NCBI GenBank assembly: GCA_009787175.1
Contig: WRGM01000140.1
Location: 1-13,980 of the forward strand
Source of the DNA: Candidatus Bathycorpusculum fermentans
Lineage (GTDB): Archaea; Thermoproteota; Bathyarchaeia; Bathyarchaeales; Bathycorpusculaceae
Direction: 5' to 3'
DNA: 13,980 nucleotides
Shown: positions 7,817 to 13,980 of the stretch, in pieces
Position numbering within the stretch: position 1 is the first letter of the stretch
How the letters are laid out: every line of letters begins with the position of its first letter
The notes under the pieces: model-generated
What the model saw: only the letters and a program-made list of their open reading frames with translations
Told to the model about the DNA's origin: nothing
The model's database searches: none
Translations under genes and position numbers: made by a program

Positions 7817-7832
7817 AAAAAATGGAAAAAAA
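7817..7832 (-). terminator. Oligo-T tract ending the purine/ftr operon
   Basis: On the minus strand, runs of seven T and six T (plus-strand A runs 7826-7832 and 7817-7822), separated by CCA, begin 16 bases after the stop of the pfkB-family gene. Oligo-T tracts are the main signal for archaeal transcription termination. No hairpin is needed and none is obvious here. Confidence 0.5.
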
Positions 7833-7847
7833 TTGTTTTTATGTTTG

Positions 7848-8765
7848 TTATTGGATTGTTGTTAGGTCTTTTTTGTAGGGTAGTCCTGCTCTGGCTCCTA
7901 CTGTTGTGATGCTTTTGGAGGCTACAAAGTTGCCTATTTTGCCGCATTCGTAGAGGTTGTTTTTGTTATCTAGTAATCCGTAGAGAAAGCCGGCGTTAAA
8001 GGCATCTCCTGCTCCTGTGGTGTCTATGGCTTTTGCTGGGAAGGATTCTACTGTTGCTTGTTCTTGTCCATCGGTTATGTAACAGCCTTTGTCGCCAAGT
8101 TTTACAACAACTATTTTAACACCCATGTCTAAAATGGTGTCTGCGCCATTTTGATAGTCTTTTTCGCCTGTTATTTGTTCTAGTTCTAAAGCGTTAGGCA
8201 TAAACACGTATGTGCTTCTAATGAGTGGTTCTATGGCTGTGTAGCCTTTTTGGGCATAGAGTGCGCCTGGGTCAAAGCTAAGTTTGATAGAGCCGGGTAG
8301 CATGCCTGCTATTTTCTTTTGAGCTCGAAATGGCTTCTCGCCTACAAATGATGTTATATGTAAAAAGTTTGTTTGAGCAACATATTCTAAGTTGATTTCT
8401 CTTGATTCCAGAGTGTCATTTTCGCCTGGGTTAATGTATAATGCTCTTGCTCCTTTCTTGTCTACAAATCCTAGTGCTGCACCACTTTTGCCCTTCTTTG
8501 AGTGTATAATTCCGTCAACATTTACCCCTTCAATTACAAAATTGTCCACTTGTAGCTTGCCTTCATGATCGTTAGCTACTTTTCCTATAAATCCTACTTT
8601 GCGACCAAGACGTGCTAAGCCAACTATGGTGTTTGCTGCTGAACCGCCACAGGATTCAGTGTAGTTTTCAATAAAACTTTCCTCTTCAGGTCCTGCTATA
8701 CGTTCAACTCTTAGCAGGGTGTCCACGTTTAAGGCACCAAACCCGATAACATCAAACTTGTTCAT
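7848..8765 (-). CDS. PfkB (ribokinase)-family sugar/nucleoside kinase
   Basis: The 305-residue protein has the two PfkB signatures: CGGSAANTIVGLARLG (residues 39-54) and DTTGAGDAFNAGF (248-260). The latter holds the catalytic Asp 254 and the GAGD anion hole. Length and the VKLGDKG segment before the second signature are normal for the family. Known: PfkB enzymes transfer phosphate from ATP to a sugar or nucleoside hydroxyl. The substrate (ribose, nucleoside, another sugar) is not evident. The ATG overlaps the end of ftr by 14 bases (ATGAACAAGTTTGA), so translation is probably coupled. As last gene of an operon with purF and purD, a ribose or nucleoside role is plausible but inferred. An oligo-T terminator follows. 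Confidence 0.88.
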   Translation of the reverse strand: MNKFDVIGFGALNVDTLLRVERIAGPEEESFIENYTESCGGSAANTIVGLARLGRKVGFIGKVANDHEGKLQVDNFVIEGVNVDGIIHSKKGKSGAALGFVDKKGARALYINPGENDTLESREINLEYVAQTNFLHITSFVGEKPFRAQKKIAGMLPGSIKLSFDPGALYAQKGYTAIEPLIRSTYVFMPNALELEQITGEKDYQNGADTILDMGVKIVVVKLGDKGCYITDGQEQATVESFPAKAIDTTGAGDAFNAGFLYGLLDNKNNLYECGKIGNFVASKSITTVGARAGLPYKKDLTTIQ

Positions 8766-9693
8766 TTATACCCAGCTCGCTGAATGAAACCTTATACTGA
8801 CCTAATTTACCCCCATAGTTGCCTGCTGAAACACGCTTAACGCCTTCAATGTCAAGCACCGCCTCAATGCCCGCTTTAAGAGCTTTTTTGATAACATCAA
8901 TATTTATGCCATCAAAAACTAGCTCTGCTATATAATTCACACCCTCAGGCACCAGCGACTCTTTACCTAACCTGCCTTTAAGTGATGGACAGTAAATATG
9001 ATTTGTCGTTGGACCAATTTCTGGAAAACTAGTTTCTGGTTTAGACCCAGCTGAGCAAACATCAAACGAGGTAACAATACCCGGCACAGTATGCATAGCC
9101 GCAAGAGACCTTTTACCTGCCTCCTTTAAATCCTGCTTACTCTTGCACATCACCCAAAAATTCCCACCCATAATACCCCTAGCGTACCCTATGTGACGCT
9201 CAATTACAAAATCCGGAACCATTAAAGGAACAATAATAACCTCTCTACCATAACGCTGCTCCACCCATTCATAGCCATCACCACAGTGTCCAACACGCTC
9301 CATCATATCCATTTTACCCTCAGCATTTGCAAGGGCATCAAAAACAGCAGTGAAAGGCTTAACCAAAATATCCTGCCTAATTTTAAACGAGAGCTCTTTT
9401 TCAAACTTTTCCAGACACTTCTCAAAACCTTTTTTCTCACTAAGCTCACCCCAAAACTGCAAAATAGCTCCCACTCTGCCATCAGGGGTCTCTTTCTCAG
9501 TAAGATAACGCTCTATCCCTCCTTCGGTTCTGCCAATTACAACAGACGGAGTTGCTGTTGAATCATTAGCTGCCGCAGTTAAGGTTTCCATGTCATCTGC
9601 TGTGACAATTACACGGCTAAAAATTCCAGCAAACGCTTCAACAAATGTATCATCAATTATTACTTTATGTGCCAACTTATCCAAGTCTCCCAA
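8752..9693 (-). CDS. ftr: Formylmethanofuran--tetrahydromethanopterin formyltransferase
   Basis: The N-terminus IIDDTFVEAFAGIFSRV matches the DTFAEAF opening of Ftr. ETPDGRVG, KPFTAVFDA, VGHCGDGYEW and the Gly-rich C-terminal GNYGGKLGQYK are also Ftr-like. Length (313 or about 307 residues) is close to the usual 297. Known: Ftr moves the formyl group between methanofuran and tetrahydromethanopterin in the archaeal methyl branch, reversibly, in the cytoplasm. Starts are all TTG: 9693, 9684 and 9675. The last one, right after the upstream stop, gives the N-terminus closest to the family, so the true start may be 9675. The gene overlaps the HAD gene upstream and the pfkB-family gene downstream. 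Its presence implies tetrahydromethanopterin-dependent one-carbon metabolism; whether for methane, acetyl-CoA or biosynthesis cannot be told here. Confidence 0.9.
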   Translation of the reverse strand: MGDLDKLAHKVIIDDTFVEAFAGIFSRVIVTADDMETLTAAANDSTATPSVVIGRTEGGIERYLTEKETPDGRVGAILQFWGELSEKKGFEKCLEKFEKELSFKIRQDILVKPFTAVFDALANAEGKMDMMERVGHCGDGYEWVEQRYGREVIIVPLMVPDFVIERHIGYARGIMGGNFWVMCKSKQDLKEAGKRSLAAMHTVPGIVTSFDVCSAGSKPETSFPEIGPTTNHIYCPSLKGRLGKESLVPEGVNYIAELVFDGINIDVIKKALKAGIEAVLDIEGVKRVSAGNYGGKLGQYKVSFSELGINEQV

Positions 9694-10756
9694 TAGCTAC
9701 ACCACGAACTTCCTTACGAAACTCGCTACTTTCTGTAACTATTGAGTTAATATTCTCTCTTGTAACTATTTGAACCTTCGGACTCGACTTTGACAACCCA
9801 AATACTTGATTAAGCAACTCTAAACTTACATTCGCCTTTTCCAGAGACGTTTGACTCCAAGATTTAACTACTTTAAGTGTTTCTTCTCTACCCAATCTGT
9901 AGAATATGTCGGCTATGACAGCTGTTACAAGATTACTTTCCGACACTACAGCAACATCAGCATTTTTCACTGCATATTTATTACCATTAAACGAAACAGC
10001 TAAACCACCATTTTCCTTAACTAACCTTAACGCTTCCACATCCGTAATACTATCCCCAACATACATAACATCCCTAAATGGCACTTTCAAGCGTTCAACT
10101 ATATCACAAATAGATTTAGCCTTCTGCTCTCCGCCAATAGTGACAACGTTATTGAAGAAATTGTTAATAGACATCTGCGGAATCTCTTCCCAAAAAATCT
10201 CATAAAAACGCTTAATCAAAATCTGATCATTTAAACTAAAATCTGCAAGACTTTTAGCATTAGCTGGTATGGTAATTAAGGGCATCTGACTTATTTCTTG
10301 AGCTATTTCACATAACGTGTTTTTCTCCTGAGACGTTATGGTTGCGTTGTCGAGACTAACTTTAGTACAGTACGTATTTTTATATGAAAAACCAACTGCG
10401 TTACAAAGCGCTTTAATGTAGTGTGTATAGCTAGTACTTACAATGTAGCATTCAGCAATTGACCCAATATGCTTGAGCATATTTTGAGTATCTGCAATTA
10501 ACATAATGTTGTCTGCTGAAAAATCTTCCATCTGCTGATCAGTTACCCCACAGGCTTTCAAAAACGGCAAAATCAACCGCAATGTACTGCCCGCTGTATA
10601 CCCTGGCTTACACAAAACATCTGCTAAAACATCATCATACTTACTAACATTACAAAAAAATTTATCACCATTGGGAATAAACTTGACAGCTAGCTCGTAT
10701 GCATTATCATTTTTAGAAATCGGCCCTTCACAGTCAGAAACAAAAACCCCTCTCAC
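9677..10756 (-). CDS. Archaeal HAD-superfamily hydrolase (family including proteins annotated EhaR)
   Basis: Seen: HAD motif I appears as VFVSDCEGPIS, with the nucleophilic Asp at residue 8 and Glu where the second Asp usually sits. Motif II is the Ser/Thr in YIVSTSY (about residue 107). A Lys in GGEQKAK and motif IV GDSITDVEAL (about 234-243) follow. Between motifs I and II is a cap-like insertion. The opening resembles archaeal proteins labelled energy-converting hydrogenase A subunit R in methanogens; that label is from memory. I chose GTG at 10756 because it overlaps the purD stop as GTGA and has GAGGGG six bases upstream. An ATG at 10786 would add ten residues inside purD. Probably a phosphatase; substrate unknown. 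The position between purD and ftr suggests a nucleotide or pterin intermediate. Confidence 0.82.
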   Translation of the reverse strand: MRGVFVSDCEGPISKNDNAYELAVKFIPNGDKFFCNVSKYDDVLADVLCKPGYTAGSTLRLILPFLKACGVTDQQMEDFSADNIMLIADTQNMLKHIGSIAECYIVSTSYTHYIKALCNAVGFSYKNTYCTKVSLDNATITSQEKNTLCEIAQEISQMPLITIPANAKSLADFSLNDQILIKRFYEIFWEEIPQMSINNFFNNVVTIGGEQKAKSICDIVERLKVPFRDVMYVGDSITDVEALRLVKENGGLAVSFNGNKYAVKNADVAVVSESNLVTAVIADIFYRLGREETLKVVKSWSQTSLEKANVSLELLNQVFGLSKSSPKVQIVTRENINSIVTESSEFRKEVRGVAIGRLG

Positions 10757-12168
10757 GTGTTGCCCCTCAACTTTTCCATGTGACATACACTTTTAGCTAT
10801 ATGCTGCTGCGCCGCAATATCTGTCCGATTCCACAAACCACCACCACTAATAGCTCTCGCGCCTTCTTGACTAATTCTACGCGCCTCTTCAACACTATCC
10901 CCTATAGCTAACACTCCAACTGCTCGCGATTTTAACGCATAATTCTTTCCATCCCTCAATTCCATAGCACCGGGGTAAATACGTATTTTATCTCCATATT
11001 TTTCAGCCAATTTGTATGCCTCCGCGAAGTCAACTGACGTGTTAATGTCGGATTTAACAATTCTATCTGGATAACTATCCATGTAACCGCCATAATCGGG
11101 TGGAACTTTGTAGGTTACAACAGTTGCTGCCCTATTTAATCCGACATTTAAAAGATTTCCTTCAATCATTTTATAACAAACATCTACAAAATCATCTTTA
11201 AGTATGGGGAAAAGATTGATGCTTTCAGGATCACCTGGACGGCTATTAATTTCTAAAATTTTTATCTCCCGTCCAGTGTGCATAAAGGCCAAATATAGCG
11301 GTACACCACGAAGCGCTGTATTATCATTTATCTGCCTGCTCCAACCGTTAAACACTTTATTTGCTAATGCAACCTCGTTTTCACGTTCAGATGCTGTTAA
11401 AAAGGGCAGTTTATCATCTACATCTTTGTAAGAACCCATGCCGCCAGTGTTTGGTCCTTTGTCCTCATCGAAGGCGCGTTTATAATCCCGTGTGTCAGGC
11501 AAGGGAATGAAATGTTTTCCATCACAAAATGCCATGCAGCTAGATTCTTCTCCATCTACTTTTTCTTCAATTATAACTGCGCTGTATTGAAAGTTAGACA
11601 TGAAATGTTCAAACAGTTCTTCACGACTTGCGAAATGATCACCCCAGACACCTACCCCTTTACCTGCCGCGGGCTTGTCAGGTTTAACTACAGCTTGATT
11701 GTTAAGCTCATCAAGCCATTTGTAAACGTCTGCTTTAACTTGCGCTTTATCACTATAATCTTCTGGACTAAAAATTTTGAACCGTGGATTAGCCTCAGGA
11801 GCAATTTCTTGGAAAAGCAAACGCTGTTTAACTTTGCTCTCTTCAATTGCATAACTCTTTTTTGGACAAACAACAGGAATCCCTGTCTTTTCTTCAACAA
11901 GATCCCGTAATCCATCTATGATGGGTTTTTCTGAGCCTACAATTACAAAATCCAGATTATCCTTATAGGTCTGTGCAAACTTGCATATGTCTTGTATATT
12001 CAAATTTGGAACAACAACATGCTTTACGGCACGTTGCGCATTAAATGGATTAAGCTGCTTATCTGCAATATACAATTTTACATTATACTCTTGGCTCCTA
12101 GAGAGAGCATCAACAATAGCCGCTTCCCGTGCACCATATGAGACAACTAATACACCTACTGTTTCCAT
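10753..12168 (-). CDS. purD: Phosphoribosylamine--glycine ligase (GAR synthetase)
   Basis: The 471-residue protein has the ATP-grasp core of PurD. It includes VVKPDKPAAGKGVGVWG, EEKVDGEESSCMAFCDG, the signature GPNTGGMGSY, and the metal/ATP-binding LEINSRPGDPES. Known: PurD joins 5-phosphoribosylamine and glycine with ATP to give glycinamide ribonucleotide, using the unstable product of PurF. The N-terminus (GVLVVSYGAREAAI) is a slightly divergent form of the usual VLVVGSGGREHAI. The ATG start has GGGG about eight bases upstream. It lies 38 bases after purF and its stop overlaps the start of the HAD gene as GTGA, so the three are almost certainly co-transcribed. Length is somewhat above the bacterial norm of about 430. 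Confidence 0.94.
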   Translation of the reverse strand: METVGVLVVSYGAREAAIVDALSRSQEYNVKLYIADKQLNPFNAQRAVKHVVVPNLNIQDICKFAQTYKDNLDFVIVGSEKPIIDGLRDLVEEKTGIPVVCPKKSYAIEESKVKQRLLFQEIAPEANPRFKIFSPEDYSDKAQVKADVYKWLDELNNQAVVKPDKPAAGKGVGVWGDHFASREELFEHFMSNFQYSAVIIEEKVDGEESSCMAFCDGKHFIPLPDTRDYKRAFDEDKGPNTGGMGSYKDVDDKLPFLTASERENEVALANKVFNGWSRQINDNTALRGVPLYLAFMHTGREIKILEINSRPGDPESINLFPILKDDFVDVCYKMIEGNLLNVGLNRAATVVTYKVPPDYGGYMDSYPDRIVKSDINTSVDFAEAYKLAEKYGDKIRIYPGAMELRDGKNYALKSRAVGVLAIGDSVEEARRISQEGARAISGGGLWNRTDIAAQQHIAKSVCHMEKLRGNT

Positions 12169-12206
12169 TCAATGACCCCGAATTACTGATAGGAAATATG
12201 GAGCGC

Positions 12207-13730
12207 TTAATTTGTTTTTTTACTACGGATCAGATTTTCTTCAGTTTCATAGACACGTTTTGTCTCCTCACATCCCTCAAGAAACTTTTTCTTACTTAAA
12301 TCAGCCATTTCTTGAGCTAAAGGTGTAGGATATTTACCTGTAACACAGGCAAGACACAACTGATCACGCGTCTGTTCTGTAGCTTCAACTAGTTTATCTA
12401 TGGATTGATAACACACGCCGTCTGCACCTATGATTTTCGCAATCTCCTCTGGACTATTTCTAGCACCCACAAGCTCCCCATAGGTGGACATATCAATACC
12501 GTAAAAACATGGACCTATAATCCTTGGAAAAGTCGAAAAAACAAAAACCTTTTTCGCACCCGACTTACGCAACTTATCAATTATAACCTTAGTCGTATCC
12601 CCACGAACAATACTATCCTCACAGATTATAACATTCTTACCTGCAACTTTAGAACCTAAAATGTTAATTTTCTTATCAATAGTCGAAAAACGCTCATTAA
12701 CCAACGAAATAAACGCCCGCTCCGTAACATAACGATGCCGCCTCGACGCACGCTCCCAACGAAGATTCGAAGCCTCATGAACACCCATAGCCGGATCGTC
12801 ACCAGTTTCAGGAACAGAAATAATCACATTACACTCCTTTACAACATCCCAATTTTCATACACAATATTTTTCCCAAAAGCCTCACGAATCTCGTAAACA
12901 TATTTACTACTAAAACGCGAATCCGGCCTTGCAAAATACGCATACTCAAAAGCACAAAACGCCTGCCTCGACTTCTCAATAACCTGCTGCCGCACAAAAC
13001 CGCCCTCTGTAGCAATTACAAGCTCACCAGGATATAATTCAAAATCAAGCTCAAAACTATTCATATCCAAACTAACAGTCTCCGACGAAAAAGCCAATAT
13101 CTGACGATCAGAACTATGCCCAGCACATAAAGGCTTTATCCCATGCGGATCTTTAAAAGCAAAAAACGTACCATCCTCCAATATACCTATCACCGAAAAC
13201 GCACCATCTAAACCATTCATCACATCACGAACAGCACCAACTAAACCTTTCCCCCGCTTAAACCCTAAAAGCAATTTATAACAAACAATATCTGAATCAC
13301 AATTATACACAAAATCCTTAAAATTAACCTTTAACTCCTCTTTAAGCGCTTCAGTACTAATTATATTACCATTAAACGACACTGCAAGCTTCATCTTATC
13401 CATAATACCTATAACAGGCTGCGTCCCCTCAAGTATAGACTTCTCATCACATTTACCAGAAGTCGTATACCTAACATTACCAATCCCAATGGAACCCTGA
13501 AGCTTCCCAAACCACTCATCACCCGCCGCCTTCTTAATCTTCGGTACAAGGTCCAAATTTTTATGAACACAAAACTCGCCTTCTTGATTATACGTTAAAA
13601 AGCCATGTGACTGATGACCTCTATGATTCTGAGCACGCAGTCCCCAATAAATATAAGGAAAAACTGTCTGCTTATCGAAATTTTTTACGCCAAATATACC
13701 GCAGCCTATGTCTAGTCCCTCTTTAGTTAT
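12207..13730 (-). CDS. purF: Amidophosphoribosyltransferase, first gene of the purine operon, no standard start codon
   Basis: The protein reads back past the TTG at 13556 through the whole glutaminase N-terminus: GCGIFGVKNF, LRAQNHRGHQSHG. The catalytic Cys is codon 13701-13703. Later motifs are VRYTTSG, FNGNI, the PRPP loop EDSIVRGDTT (about residues 371-380) and CFYGIDMSTYGELVGA. Cys 259, 408, 459 and 462 match the four [4Fe-4S] ligands of Bacillus-type PurF. Known: PurF converts PRPP and glutamine to phosphoribosylamine, with the Cys exposed by removal of a short propeptide. In frame before the Cys are only ATA-ACT-AAA-GAG-GGA-CTA-GAC-ATA-GGC and then a TAG stop. So the start must be ATA (13730 or 13709), or an ATG was changed. 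From 13730 the length is 507, with a nine-residue propeptide. Confidence 0.93.
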   Translation of the reverse strand: MTKEGLDIGCGIFGVKNFDKQTVFPYIYWGLRAQNHRGHQSHGFLTYNQEGEFCVHKNLDLVPKIKKAAGDEWFGKLQGSIGIGNVRYTTSGKCDEKSILEGTQPVIGIMDKMKLAVSFNGNIISTEALKEELKVNFKDFVYNCDSDIVCYKLLLGFKRGKGLVGAVRDVMNGLDGAFSVIGILEDGTFFAFKDPHGIKPLCAGHSSDRQILAFSSETVSLDMNSFELDFELYPGELVIATEGGFVRQQVIEKSRQAFCAFEYAYFARPDSRFSSKYVYEIREAFGKNIVYENWDVVKECNVIISVPETGDDPAMGVHEASNLRWERASRRHRYVTERAFISLVNERFSTIDKKINILGSKVAGKNVIICEDSIVRGDTTKVIIDKLRKSGAKKVFVFSTFPRIIGPCFYGIDMSTYGELVGARNSPEEIAKIIGADGVCYQSIDKLVEATEQTRDQLCLACVTGKYPTPLAQEMADLSKKKFLEGCEETKRVYETEENLIRSKKTN

Positions 13731-13771
13731 CTAATGTAGTGGAAAGAGGTTTATCTGCTTTTAGTACGATT

Positions 13772-13860
13772 TTAGACTAAAAATGATGCTCCCATCTAAT
13801 TTGTCAATACTCGGTACGGTTATTGTCAAATATATGTTTTAGCTTGTTTAACAATTATTA
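13772..13860 (-). promoter_or_regulatory. Candidate promoter and leader of the purF operon
   Basis: On the minus strand, AAAACATATATTTG (about 13827-13840) is TATA-like with an A-rich BRE position. Transcription would begin near 13808, leaving a leader of about 80 bases. That leader would hold a seven-codon open frame (13772-13795). TTGTCAA occurs twice on the plus strand (13801-13807 and 13823-13829), 22 bases apart, close to two helical turns. The second copy touches the TATA region, so a repressor-type site is possible. All inferred. Confidence 0.35.
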
Positions 13861-13864
13861 ACTT

Positions 13865-13918
13865 TGTATGTATTTAGCTTGCGTGTTTTTATGTATGTAT
13901 TTAGCTTGCGTGTTTTTA
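13865..13918. repeat. Perfect 27-bp tandem duplication upstream of purF
   Basis: Copies at 13865-13891 and 13892-13918 are identical over 27 bases. Each contains TTTAGCTTG. The same 9-mer appears a third time at 13838-13846, in a degenerate copy (TATGT-TTTAGCTTG) beside the TATA-like element. The core spacings are 35 and 27 bases. The 250 bases from 13731 to the window end hold no recognisable gene; apart from this repeat and the promoter elements I see nothing in them. Confidence 0.92.
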
Positions 13919-13980
13919 TTAAAGTATCTATACAGGAATTTGCATATGTAGCTGTGTTTGTTGTGCAAAAAATGGCATGA

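Noticed and set aside
11512..11910. Plus-strand open frame of 132 codons
   Set aside because: It is antisense to purD, which has clear ATP-grasp motifs over the same region. Its Phe/Ile/Asn-rich product looks like an antisense shadow.
12735..13037. Plus-strand open frame of 100 codons
   Set aside because: It is antisense to conserved purF sequence and rich in Thr, Asn and Arg, as expected for a shadow frame.
12207..13556. purF starting at the TTG at 13556
   Set aside because: That start would delete the catalytic Cys and the whole NHRGHQSHG region, which are plainly encoded just upstream in the same frame.
13772..13795. Seven-codon upstream frame (ATG to TAA) in the purF leader
   Set aside because: It is too short to judge, has no clear ribosome binding site, and gives no pattern of regulatory codons; mentioned only under the promoter.
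13865..13918. Possible CRISPR array
   Set aside because: Only two directly abutting copies exist with no spacers between them.

Overview
The window reads as AT-rich archaeal chromosome. Three things point there: a formylmethanofuran:tetrahydromethanopterin formyltransferase (Ftr), an archaeal-type diphthamide ligase (Dph6 family), and TATA/BRE-like promoter elements with oligo-T termination tracts. The membrane-anchored winged-helix regulator and the tandem B12-binding radical SAM genes fit a Thermoproteota lineage such as Bathyarchaeia. That placement rests on remembered family resemblance, not on a search.

Layout. Positions 64-736 hold the wrecked C-terminal half of a DDE transposase. Positions 873-5250 (+) hold three consecutive B12-binding-domain radical SAM genes behind a good TATA/BRE promoter. 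They face a convergent Dph6-family gene (5317-5970, -). Next comes a two-gene cassette (6074-7731, -): a secreted glycosylation-site-rich protein, then a winged-helix protein with two membrane segments, joined by a GTGA overlap. Three alternating half-sites on a 10-bp period lie upstream of the cassette. Both cassette genes are shifted by one base at a homopolymer run.

From 7848 to 13730 (-) lies a tight operon in the order purF, purD, HAD-family hydrolase, ftr, pfkB-family kinase. The last four genes overlap one another. The first two supply the opening and third steps' enzymes of IMP synthesis (PurF and PurD). Ftr belongs to the tetrahydromethanopterin one-carbon pathway. The operon therefore ties purine synthesis to formyl-group carriage, with an unassigned phosphatase-like and a kinase-like protein between and after them.

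The most noteworthy points are: (1) purF has no ATG, GTG or TTG in frame upstream of its catalytic Cys, only ATA; (2) the secreted-protein/regulator cassette shows two homopolymer frameshifts, a fresh 45-bp intragenic duplication and a three-half-site operator, which could mean a decaying or a phase-variable surface locus; (3) the purine/ftr/HAD/kinase operon; (4) a 27-bp tandem repeat upstream of purF. Sequencing error is a real alternative for (1) and part of (2). I saw no tRNA, rRNA or CRISPR array.
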